Positions 1 through 8,093 of a stretch of 64,000 nucleotides of DNA are shown in pieces. Position numbers and translations under genes: made by a program. This stretch comes from Longitalea luteola (GTDB taxonomy: Bacteria > Bacteroidota > Bacteroidia > Chitinophagales > Chitinophagaceae), in contig NZ_JAFIQX010000011.1 in assembly GCF_017356035.1 (NCBI RefSeq), positions 62,001 to 126,000 on the forward strand. The letters run 5' to 3'. The notes under the pieces were generated by a model. It was given only the letters and a program-made list of their open reading frames with translations, was not told the origin of the DNA and ran no database searches. The stretch's first letter is position 1; each line of letters starts with the position of its first letter.

Positions 1-2873
1 ATATTTGTGTTTTCAACCAATTTTCCTGAAGCGTCTTTGTAAACAGAGTTCGGGAACACAAAACGCTCACGTCCATAGGCAGCACTGCGTTCTGAAATGC
101 CGGCAAAATCCATATCAGATCCTATACCGGCATAGAAGCTGTGACCCGTTTTATAATCCCAGGTCATGCTGGCGGTGAAACCGCCAATTGAATAAGACGG
201 TGTTAAACCTACCACCCACAAAGGCAATGAACGTCCTCTGACAGCCAGTTCAGTAGCGATTGTAGGATTACCGGTTATCGCATCAACAATCACTTTTCCG
301 GTCTCAGGATCCCTTTCATAATCTGTAAGCTGGAATGCAAACGCAGGTTTTCCAACAATGGCAATATTGTTTGCGGTTGGCGAGCTTACTGAGTTTTGAA
401 TAAATCCTGAGTTTCCACCGATAACAACAGGCACATTATCCAGCGTACGGGTCACTTTATTGTCGTTGTAAGTAGCATTGATCCTGAAATCAATCCTGCC
501 TTTGCCCACATTAATCAAAGGGGTCAGGTTCAGGTCCATTTCAACACCCTTGTTCTTGAAATCGGCAGCATTGGCCAATCCAACCGTGAAACCGGTCGTA
601 ATAGACTGGGACAGTGCCAGGATCTGATCAGTATTATTCTGATTGAAATAGGTAGCTTCTACGTTAATGCGGTTATTCAGGAAACCTAACTCCACCCCTG
701 CTTCCACGGTTTCAACAAATTCCGGTTTTAAGTTATCGGCAGGAATGGTTCCATTAGCAGTAAAACCCGGAATGCTCCCATAAGGAAAACCACCCGCTTG
801 TGAATATGTCGCTTGCAGCGCATACGCACCGAGGTTTACGTTACCTGATTTTGAAACAGCGCCTCTTACTTTGGCATAGGATATAACGCTGGTTTGCAAT
901 GCGGGGATCGCATCTGACAGGATCACCGATGCATTGGCGCCGGGATAGAACAGAGAACGGTTCTCTTTCCCAAGGCGGCTATCCCAGTCATTTCTGCCTG
1001 TAAATTCTACATTCGCCCAGCCTTTGTAGCTGAAGCCAACACTTCCATAAGCCGATAATAATCTTGATTCAATTTCATAGTTATTGCCGCCGTTCGTAGT
1101 TTGGGAGCTTCCTGTATACAAGGGTACATTAGCATCGCCGCTCCGTTGTCCCACATTGTATAAATAAGGAACCGCCAGGTTATTACCGCCTACTGCTACA
1201 TCCTTGAATCGGTTTTGACGAACCGTGCTACCGGCAATATATCGCACTGCAAAATCTTTGTTGATATTGTAATCACCATGCAAATAATAATCAAGGTTAA
1301 TGCGGGAAGAAAAGCCCTGTGCATCAAATACATTGCCTGGCCGGTTGGTATACTGGGTGGCATTGCGATGTTCTGCTGCCCATGGTGTTACCACAACCGG
1401 CGCGGTGGTATTTTTATAGCTATTGAAGCCCACGTTGGTGCTCAATCTTGCAGAAGCATTTAACCATTTTGTAAACTTGTAGTGAACGTCCACATTGCCG
1501 ATCAGATCATCTGTACGGCCCTTCTGGCGAAGGTTTCCAATGATCCAGTACGGATTAACGGCAAACTCGTTATAATAATTCGAATACTGGGCAAATTTGC
1601 TATTCTTCCAGTCTTTATAATCGAGTAACGGTACGTTACTGGGTGTTTGCATTACCAGGAACATAATACTGCCGTTGTAGGCCGGGAAAAGACCGGCCAT
1701 TGCGTTTTCATTCACTACATCATAATTCTGCAGCACATAGTTCAACCCGTAGTTCACAGAAAAATTGCCACGGCTTTTGGCACCGTTAAAACGAAAACTT
1801 GTTCTCCTGTTCTCATCTTCAGGCATCAAACCTTTTACTTTTGCATCCTGCACACTTACGTAAAAATCTTCGCCTGATACCGAAATGGAATTCTGCCAGG
1901 TTAAACCCGTATTCCAGAATTTGATTTTATCCTTATAACGACCATCATTATAAGGGCCTCTTTGGATTGTACCGTCTTCCAGCTGTACACCAATATCCTG
2001 CATGGAACCATCAAAGCGCGGACCATACTGCTGGTTCTCATAAGGCACATAGCCATAATTGCCATAAACATCAGTTACTTCACCGGCGCCTGCACCGAAT
2101 TCCCTTTGGATTTTAGGGAAATAGGCCACGCGGGCTGCCTGCAGTGCAGAGCTCACAGAGACACTTAATTTTTTGGAAGTACCTTTTTTTGTAGTTATTA
2201 CAATTACACCGTTCACCGCATCAGGGCCATAAATAGCGGCAGAAGCAGCACTTTTCAGAACGGTAAGTTCCTGAATATCATCTGGCGGAATTGAAGAAAG
2301 AAATCCTAATGGTGTTGGCGCACCATCAACTACCAGCATGGGCTGGTTATTACCTGTTAATGAACGGATACCACGAATGTTGATCTTGGCGCTTTCAAAT
2401 ACGCCACTATTGGTGGTAGTAACAGAAACACCAGATACTTTGCCATTCAGGGCTTGTTGAACGTTAACCGCCTTACCCTGCGTAAGTACCTTGTTGGTAA
2501 CAGAAGTAGCCGCATAGCCCAATTCCTTGGCTTGCCGCTTAATACCTAAAGAAGTGGTAACCACTACTGTTGACAACTCATTGGAGATCCTTGACAAAGT
2601 AACATTAAGCACATCACCGCCGCCGGCAGTGCTCACTTCACGGGTTTCAGCACCCGATGCGCTGATCACGAGCGTTGCGTTTGGCGGAACACTTAATCGG
2701 AAATTACCGGCTTCATCGGCAGCGGTACCCGTACTTGTTTTTTTGATTTTAATAGTGGCGAAGGGAATTGGGTCTCCTTTTTCGTCTGTAATGCGACCCG
2801 AGATCTGGCGATTTTGGGCAAACGCCATAACCGATAGCAATGCTGCTATCAGCAGTGATAGAATTTTTCTCAT
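1..2873 (-). CDS. SusC/RagA-type TonB-dependent outer membrane receptor, N-terminal 957 residues (3' end off window)
   Basis: Reading the minus strand from the ATG at 2873 gives an open frame that runs without a stop to the left edge. It starts with a signal peptide (MRKILSLLIAALLSVMAFAQ), then a CarboxypepD_reg-like domain (about residues 22-110, ISGRITDEKGDPIPF), then a plug domain with SusC-family features (SLGIKRQAKELGYA, GKVSGVSV, NIRGIRSLTGNNQPMLVVDG), then a long beta-barrel. Family knowledge: these receptors import glycans or peptides across the outer membrane with TonB energy, usually with a SusD lipoprotein encoded downstream; that position lies outside the window. The substrate cannot be told from the sequence. 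SusC proteins are usually 1,000-1,100 residues, so only the barrel C-terminus is missing. No frameshift is seen. Confidence 0.95.
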   Translation of the reverse strand, partial: MRKILSLLIAALLSVMAFAQNRQISGRITDEKGDPIPFATIKIKKTSTGTAADEAGNFRLSVPPNATLVISASGAETREVSTAGGGDVLNVTLSRISNELSTVVVTTSLGIKRQAKELGYAATSVTNKVLTQGKAVNVQQALNGKVSGVSVTTTNSGVFESAKINIRGIRSLTGNNQPMLVVDGAPTPLGFLSSIPPDDIQELTVLKSAASAAIYGPDAVNGVIVITTKKGTSKKLSVSVSSALQAARVAYFPKIQREFGAGAGEVTDVYGNYGYVPYENQQYGPRFDGSMQDIGVQLEDGTIQRGPYNDGRYKDKIKFWNTGLTWQNSISVSGEDFYVSVQDAKVKGLMPEDENRRTSFRFNGAKSRGNFSVNYGLNYVLQNYDVVNENAMAGLFPAYNGSIMFLVMQTPSNVPLLDYKDWKNSKFAQYSNYYNEFAVNPYWIIGNLRQKGRTDDLIGNVDVHYKFTKWLNASARLSTNVGFNSYKNTTAPVVVTPWAAEHRNATQYTNRPGNVFDAQGFSSRINLDYYLHGDYNINKDFAVRYIAGSTVRQNRFKDVAVGGNNLAVPYLYNVGQRSGDANVPLYTGSSQTTNGGNNYEIESRLLSAYGSVGFSYKGWANVEFTGRNDWDSRLGKENRSLFYPGANASVILSDAIPALQTSVISYAKVRGAVSKSGNVNLGAYALQATYSQAGGFPYGSIPGFTANGTIPADNLKPEFVETVEAGVELGFLNNRINVEATYFNQNNTDQILALSQSITTGFTVGLANAADFKNKGVEMDLNLTPLINVGKGRIDFRINATYNDNKVTRTLDNVPVVIGGNSGFIQNSVSSPTANNIAIVGKPAFAFQLTDYERDPETGKVIVDAITGNPTIATELAVRGRSLPLWVVGLTPSYSIGGFTASMTWDYKTGHSFYAGIGSDMDFAGISERSAAYGRERFVFPNSVYKDASGKLVENTN

Positions 2874-3311
2874 GAGACTTGTGAATTATTAAATAATTGA
2901 TTTAAATCCCGAAAACCAAACGATTTTCGTCGATCTTAAAATCGTGTGCAAATAAATACATTTTTTGCTAACCGGTAGACAAAACGAATTTTATAAATGC
3001 TGCAAGCATATTACACACAAAATTCACGACCTCATGAAAACTTCATTTTCATAACCACCATGCTGCAAAACACGACACCACAGGTTTTAAAACTCTCCCA
3101 CACATAGCATTCCGTTCTTCTCCATCGGCTTAAAAAAGGTAAATATGTTATCAAGTTGCCTGAAAACACGACAACTTAAACACAATATTATTACACAAAC
3201 GGTAAATTTATATAAATTTTATTTCGGCTATGATGCATAACCGAACAGCTCCTTTAATCAGATTTTAATCGCTTAAGAAATTTTAATGAACAAAAACGCT
3301 TGCAACATTGT
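2874..3311. other. Intergenic region upstream of the SusC-like gene
   Basis: AT-rich stretch between the start of the SusC-like gene and the stop of the HHH-barrel gene, both minus strand. It must hold the promoter and leader of the receptor gene, but I find no clean TAnnTTTG box or -33 element on the minus strand, no clear terminator for the gene ending at 3312, and no convincing small gene. Confidence 0.5.
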
Positions 3312-5384
3312 TCATCGCATACCCAAGATAACCTGCAGCTTAAAATCTGCTCTATTGTACGCCTCAACAGCATTCTTCGTTGCCTCAACTGCCTCTTTCG
3401 AGGGATAAACTGATTGTGCGCAGGATAAAGAGAGCAGGCAATTGAACTTTCTCGAATGTTGTTTCGCCCGACGCGCCATTAACCGGTAATTAAGGTTTAC
3501 AATACCGCGAAACGCTTTATTGAATAATGGCGGTATTGAAAAGTTATACAGAACGGTATTCTCCCAGGCATAGATCCGGCTGTTATAACCATCCGTTTCA
3601 ACATACTGCAACCGGGCATTAAAGAAAAAAGGTTTGAATGCCGGCTTAACATGCACATCCGTATAAAATAAAAAGCCGGTTTCCATTTCATACCCGTTAC
3701 TAACATACCAAACACTTTCAACCCGGCTTCTCAATTCAATGCTCCGGTTCAACCGGTAATTGATATGTGTGCGCCAGTTTAAACGGGTTACTTGTGCTAG
3801 CGGCTGAATGGCAATAACGGAATCGGCATTGTTCTTCCATTTTGTTTCATGCCTGAACCGGGAATAGATCTCAACATGCTTATCAGGCGTGTAAGTTGCC
3901 TGAACCAGGTATTCATGTCCGCCGGAAGGGGCATGCACCTGGTACTTTAACCAGGGGAATTTGAAAATATCAGTATATACATCCAGTTTCCAGCCGGCCA
4001 ACGGCCTTACCGATAAGCCTGCGTACAAACCATTTTCATTTGCCGGCAAACTGTTTTCTGTAAATGCATTGCTGAACAGGGATTGGTATTGCGGACTAAT
4101 ATTGCGATAAACAAGAGCCATATCTACTTTCGGATCGAGACTGGCCAGCAGCCCATGGATCATGGCCGTGTTCCGCTGCCTGTCCAAAGCTACTTCACCA
4201 TATACATGCACATTCCGGAAAGTATAACTGTAATCGAAACTATAATTGCTCCAGTTGCGCCCATTGATGGCATACCGGTCATATATTTCACCGGAGGGTT
4301 GCAGCGGTTTCGATAAACTGTACAGCACGGCCTGCACGCCAATATGAGATCTGTTGTTAGCGACCTGTAAAGATCCGCCGGCCGTTATACAGTGCACCGT
4401 ATGCCGGTCGTTCAATTCTTCCGGTGTCCTGTGGTAGCCGGAGGTTAAGATGGAAGAGATGTATGCTTGTGCATGAGATGCGCTATCCTCCATGATGTTG
4501 GCATCTAAATGTCGCGATGAGCCAAAGAACGTACACCTGACATTTTTTTGCTGCAGGGTTAAACCAATGCCCCGGTGAAAATTATACTCACCGGCTGAAT
4601 TGTAAGGCTGCAGCGCCGGCCCCTGCCTTTTTATATTTAAAACAGCAGCACTTTTTTTGAAAGCCATTCCCTGCCATTGTATCAAGCCCTGACCAAAACC
4701 AACCGTGAAGTCACCAATCGCCAGGGATTGAACGATGCCCAGCTTGCGGACGAAGCAATGAAAAGAATAAAAATCAAAGCCCTTTTGCTGCGCCCCTTTG
4801 AGAAAATGTTCACCGGCATCTTTATCGCCAGTTATGCCGTATTGTAACAGGTTTTTATAATTGTACTTATAGCGGAATAATACAGCGGTTCTGCTTCCCA
4901 GGTAACTTTCAGTAGTTTTATTATGTTCGGCAGAACTGCTTATTGTTCGGGAGCACCGTAACAGCGCCGTTTGTTCGCCATGCCGTAACCGTTCGCCCAG
5001 CCGGGCCACCATCTGTTTTTCATTACTTACGATAACATAGGGCATTAACTGTTTTATGGCAGCCACATCCCAGGCAGGGATGGCCTGCAGTTCATGTACC
5101 TGTAATAAGGGCCCCAGTAACCTGCGATACAACAAGAAATTACTGATCTGCAGATCGGTTAAAAGTCGTAACCCTTTCAACTCATACTCTGTAGCATCAT
5201 TTAAGTTCAGCGGATGTTTTGTCAAATATTCCAACTGCTGCCATTGGGCATCATCTTCTGCAAGGCCTTCTTCGCGCTCAGCCTGCAGTTCAAGCTGTTG
5301 TTCATTTACCGGTGTTTGCTGTCGTTCCTGCGGTGAGGCTGTCATCCAAGCGAGCAAGAACCATATCACCAGCCGCCATTTCAC
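3312..5384 (-). CDS. Secreted helix-hairpin-helix domain protein with outer-membrane barrel-like C-terminal region
   Basis: I place the start at the GTG at 5384, giving 690 residues beginning [19 protein letters not shown], a good signal peptide; the frame stays open upstream but there overlaps the preceding gene. The GTG overlaps the TGA of that gene (GTGA, 5381-5384), so translation is probably coupled. About residues 25-120 form an HHH-type region (HPLNLNDATEYELKGLRLLT, then LLQVHELQAIPAWD), the fold that binds DNA backbone in ComEA and many repair proteins. The remaining ~540 residues alternate aromatic and polar residues with many Tyr, Asn and Arg, as in outer-membrane barrels, although the last residues (VILGMR) are not the classical terminal Phe. 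Family knowledge: such HHH proteins of ~700 residues are common in Bacteroidota and mostly uncharacterised. A role in DNA uptake is only a hypothesis. Confidence 0.8.
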   Translation of the reverse strand: MKWRLVIWFLLAWMTASPQERQQTPVNEQQLELQAEREEGLAEDDAQWQQLEYLTKHPLNLNDATEYELKGLRLLTDLQISNFLLYRRLLGPLLQVHELQAIPAWDVAAIKQLMPYVIVSNEKQMVARLGERLRHGEQTALLRCSRTISSSAEHNKTTESYLGSRTAVLFRYKYNYKNLLQYGITGDKDAGEHFLKGAQQKGFDFYSFHCFVRKLGIVQSLAIGDFTVGFGQGLIQWQGMAFKKSAAVLNIKRQGPALQPYNSAGEYNFHRGIGLTLQQKNVRCTFFGSSRHLDANIMEDSASHAQAYISSILTSGYHRTPEELNDRHTVHCITAGGSLQVANNRSHIGVQAVLYSLSKPLQPSGEIYDRYAINGRNWSNYSFDYSYTFRNVHVYGEVALDRQRNTAMIHGLLASLDPKVDMALVYRNISPQYQSLFSNAFTENSLPANENGLYAGLSVRPLAGWKLDVYTDIFKFPWLKYQVHAPSGGHEYLVQATYTPDKHVEIYSRFRHETKWKNNADSVIAIQPLAQVTRLNWRTHINYRLNRSIELRSRVESVWYVSNGYEMETGFLFYTDVHVKPAFKPFFFNARLQYVETDGYNSRIYAWENTVLYNFSIPPLFNKAFRGIVNLNYRLMARRAKQHSRKFNCLLSLSCAQSVYPSKEAVEATKNAVEAYNRADFKLQVILGMR

Positions 5385-6202
5385 TGTGCTGCTTTTTGTT
5401 TCCCATAAAATAAGAGTAGCAATCCGGGTGTGAGCCCCAATTGAGGATGATACCGGACACATACATCGGCCCGGCAATTTTTCCATTGCCAGCCGAGGCC
5501 TGCATATGGCGAAGTAGTAGCTGTGGTTATACCGGTGCGTATAAATAACCGGTCGGGCACAACGACGTATTGCAGGCCAGCCTGCACACTTACCGGCCGG
5601 TCTTCCTCTTTGGTGATCTCGGTACTGATGAAGAGTTGCTTCGACACCTCATAGCCAGCGCCGAACTGGACGACAGCCGCGAGCTTTTCACGCCAATGAT
5701 TGCGAAAATGACCACCCACCGGATTCACAAGATGAAAACCGGTAACCAGTGATGAACTCACCTGCCACTGACTGGCCACCTCAAACCCAATGGCGGCATC
5801 ATTGCCGTAGCCTGCTACCTGCATCATGTTATAATTGCACTGAATGCCGAGGCTTACCCGGCCAAGGTCCTTGCCATAGGCCAGCGCTAACTGGCTTTCA
5901 TTAAAATCGCTGAAACCAGCATATTGCATGGCCATGCCGATGCCGCCCCGGTTTACCGGTATAGCTACTGTGGCCATGTACAGCGAAAGTTCCTTCAACC
6001 CATATTTTTGTTCGGCATATACGCCTGCACTCCATCTGGAAATATCACCCAGTGCAGCCTGGTTGGCCAGGAAGGAAAACGATTGGGTAAATTGTTGACT
6101 ATAAGCCCCCAGCCCGGTGTAGAGTGTACCCGGCGAATAACGTACTGACTGACCAACGGCCAGACAGGGGATAAAGTAAAATGGCAACAGCAGTCTTTTC
6201 AC
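5381..6202 (-). CDS. Outer membrane beta-barrel-like secreted protein, coupled to the HHH-barrel gene
   Basis: 273 residues with a signal peptide ([18 protein letters not shown]) and a body of Gly- and aromatic-rich amphipathic strands ([40 protein letters not shown]) typical of small PorV/PorQ-like or PorP-like barrels in Bacteroidota. It is the first gene of a two-gene minus-strand unit, its TGA overlapping the GTG start of the HHH-barrel gene by 4 bases. I cannot assign a specific function. The tight pairing suggests the two products act in one outer-membrane complex (inference). It is divergent from folD with about 105 bases between the starts. Confidence 0.8.
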   Translation of the reverse strand: MKRLLLPFYFIPCLAVGQSVRYSPGTLYTGLGAYSQQFTQSFSFLANQAALGDISRWSAGVYAEQKYGLKELSLYMATVAIPVNRGGIGMAMQYAGFSDFNESQLALAYGKDLGRVSLGIQCNYNMMQVAGYGNDAAIGFEVASQWQVSSSLVTGFHLVNPVGGHFRNHWREKLAAVVQFGAGYEVSKQLFISTEITKEEDRPVSVQAGLQYVVVPDRLFIRTGITTATTSPYAGLGWQWKNCRADVCVRYHPQLGLTPGLLLLFYGKQKAAQ

Positions 6203-6295
6203 GTTAGCAGACTTTCTAAAAAGCCATTAAACATATTCAAAAAACCTAATATAAAAAATTTTTTATTCTCCTTTAGGGCAACCAACCGCAGCACT

Positions 6296-6303
6296 TACCT
6301 TTG
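6296..6303 (+). promoter_or_regulatory. Probable -7 box (TACCTTTG) of folD
   Basis: TACCTTTG matches the Bacteroidota -7 consensus TAnnTTTG; a TTTA at 6272-6275 lies 20 bases upstream as a near-match to the -33 element. The folD ATG starts only 4 bases after the box, so the transcript should be leaderless or nearly so. Confidence 0.6.
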
Positions 6304-6307
6304 CGCC

Positions 6308-7183
6308 ATGAAAATTTTAGATGGTCAGCTTGTATCACAGGCAACAAAGGATGAATTGAAAATAAAGGTGGCTCAACTGGTAGCCGAAGGTAAAAAAGTG
6401 CCTCACCTGGCCGCTGTGCTGGTAGGTAACAATGGCGCCAGTGAAACCTATGTAGGTTCAAAAGTGAGAACCTGCGAAGAGATCGGTTTTCATTCTACCC
6501 TGATTCGCCTCGAGGACACCATCAGCGAGTTCAAACTGCTGGAAACTATCGAAGAGTTGAATATAGATCCTGATGTGGATGGTATCCTGGTACAGTTGCC
6601 TTTGCCCAAACATATTTCTGATGAAAAAGTGATCAACGCCATTCATCCTTCAAAAGATGTTGACGGTTTTCATCCCGTAAGCGTAGGAAGAATGGTGCAA
6701 TCCCTTCCCACCTTTATACCTGCTACACCGCATGGCATTATGCTTATGCTGGAACATTACAAGATCAACACCAAGGGCATGCATGCGGTAGTGATCGGCC
6801 GCAGCAATATTGTGGGCCGCCCCATGAGCATTTTGCTGAGCGCTAACAGCAACCCCGGCAATTGCACCGTCACTATTTGCCATTCCCATACAAAGAACCT
6901 AAGAGAAATTTGCCTGCAGGCAGATATTATTGTAGCCGCCTTAGGCCGGCCTGAGTTTGTGAAGGCCGATATGGTTAAAGACGGCGCCATTGTGATCGAT
7001 GTAGGTATCACCCGCGTTCCAGATGCTACGAAAAAAAGAGGATATTCATTAAAAGGAGATGTAGAGTTTGATACCGTTGCCCCGAAATGCTCGTGGATCA
7101 CGCCGGTGCCGGGTGGCGTAGGCCCCATGACCATTGCCGCATTGATGAAGAACACGTACAATGCGTGTTTGCTTAAACACTAA
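6308..7183 (+). CDS. folD: Bifunctional methylenetetrahydrofolate dehydrogenase / methenyltetrahydrofolate cyclohydrolase
   Basis: 291 residues, normal for FolD. It interconverts 5,10-methylene-THF, methenyl-THF and 10-formyl-THF with NADP(H) in the cytosol, supplying one-carbon units for purine and fMet synthesis. Visible signatures: [14 protein letters not shown] with the catalytic Tyr48 and Lys52 (equivalent to E. coli Tyr50/Lys54), VQLPLPKHI, the Rossmann-type GRSNIVGRP segment, and the C-terminal [14 protein letters not shown] signature. It is the first gene of a plus-strand run and is monocistronic or loosely linked to queE, about 177 bases downstream beyond a repeat-bearing spacer. Confidence 0.98.
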   Translation: MKILDGQLVSQATKDELKIKVAQLVAEGKKVPHLAAVLVGNNGASETYVGSKVRTCEEIGFHSTLIRLEDTISEFKLLETIEELNIDPDVDGILVQLPLPKHISDEKVINAIHPSKDVDGFHPVSVGRMVQSLPTFIPATPHGIMLMLEHYKINTKGMHAVVIGRSNIVGRPMSILLSANSNPGNCTVTICHSHTKNLREICLQADIIVAALGRPEFVKADMVKDGAIVIDVGITRVPDATKKRGYSLKGDVEFDTVAPKCSWITPVPGGVGPMTIAALMKNTYNACLLKH

Positions 7184-7189
7184 AACCAA

Positions 7190-7316
7190 TGTGCTGATGT
7201 AATAATTTGCTGATGTGCTAATGGTCTTCTTCGGCATGCATGACAACGATCTGCCTGCCCAAAAAATGCTCCATTAGCTAATTAGCCAATTATCACATTA
7301 GCAAATTATCACATTG
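7190..7316. repeat. Degenerate inverted repeat, ATTAGCACATT family
   Basis: The folD-queE spacer has AATTTGCTGATGTGCTAATG near 7204-7223 and, facing it, CCATTAGC..., TTATCACATTAGCAAATT near 7271-7308. The two arms can pair imperfectly. Related words recur at 34502-34540 and 61868-61908 in this window. Confidence 0.6.
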
Positions 7317-7360
7317 AAGGCAACATATTCGCCCATACACTGTTATTATCAAGAATATTG

Positions 7361-7987
7361 ATGTTAATGACTAAAGCTTCTACAGATACGATCCAATATC
7401 CTGTAATGGAGTCGTTTTATACGCTCCAGGGGGAAGGTTACCACCAGGGAAAAGCCGCATATTTCATCCGCCTCGGTGGCTGCGATGTAGGTTGTGTGTG
7501 GTGCGATGTAAAAGAAAGCTGGGATGCGTCCAAACATCCGCTGCTAACCATCGATGAAATGGTAACCGCTGCCAGCGCATTTCCCGGCCGTTTGGCCGTG
7601 ATCACGGGAGGCGAACCATTGATGCATAATCTCGATGCCCTTACTACAGCTTTGCATGAAGCGGGTTTTCAAACCAATATCGAAACTTCCGGCGCCTGGC
7701 CGGTAAGCGGTTCCTGGGACTGGATCTGCCTGTCGCCCAAAAAATTCAAAGCGCCTTTACCGGAAGTACTGCCACTGGCCAATGAACTGAAAGTGGTAAT
7801 TTACAATAAAAGCGATTTTGATTGGGCCGAAAAATATGCAGCACAGGTTTCGCCCACCTGCAAACTCTTCCTGCAACCGGAATGGAGTAAATCAGCCATT
7901 GTAACGCCACTGATCATCGAATATATTAAAGACAATCCGCGTTGGGAATTCTCCCTGCAGCTGCACAAATACATTCATGTGCCGTAA
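7361..7987 (+). CDS. queE: 7-carboxy-7-deazaguanine synthase (radical SAM)
   Basis: About 208 residues; start taken at ATG 7361, though ATG 7367 is equally possible. QueE converts 6-carboxy-tetrahydropterin to 7-carboxy-7-deazaguanine, the radical-SAM step of queuosine/preQ0 synthesis. The sequence shows the 4Fe-4S cysteine motif CDVGCVWC (C-x3-C-x2-C, about residues 41-48), the N-terminal ESFYTLQGEG typical of QueE, and ITGGEPLMH for SAM binding. The reduced length compared with other radical SAM enzymes is normal for the QueE family. Other queuosine genes are not adjacent; a QueF-like gene lies at 61328. Confidence 0.95.
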   Translation: MLMTKASTDTIQYPVMESFYTLQGEGYHQGKAAYFIRLGGCDVGCVWCDVKESWDASKHPLLTIDEMVTAASAFPGRLAVITGGEPLMHNLDALTTALHEAGFQTNIETSGAWPVSGSWDWICLSPKKFKAPLPEVLPLANELKVVIYNKSDFDWAEKYAAQVSPTCKLFLQPEWSKSAIVTPLIIEYIKDNPRWEFSLQLHKYIHVP

Positions 7988-8081
7988 CGTTCATTTATAA
8001 CACTTTCTTACAAACTTTTGGGCCGCTATTAGCATCTTACAGGTGTAGAAACCCGTTTTTCCGGGAAGTGCACACATTTTT

Positions 8082-8089
8082 TATCTTTA
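8082..8089 (+). promoter_or_regulatory. Possible -7 box (TATCTTTA) of the PorE-like gene
   Basis: TATCTTTA is one mismatch from TAnnTTTG and ends 4 bases before the ATG at 8094, the same near-leaderless layout as folD. No clear -33 element is seen. Confidence 0.4.
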
Positions 8090-8093
8090 TCTG

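Noticed and set aside
2527-2892. Open frame on the plus strand opposite the SusC-like gene start
   Set aside because: It is the antisense shadow of the signal peptide, CarboxypepD_reg and plug region; no signal, motif or start context of its own.
3312-5486. ATG start at 5486 for the HHH protein
   Set aside because: It would overlap the upstream gene by over 100 bases and put a non-signal sequence first; the GTG at 5384 gives a clean signal peptide and GTGA coupling.
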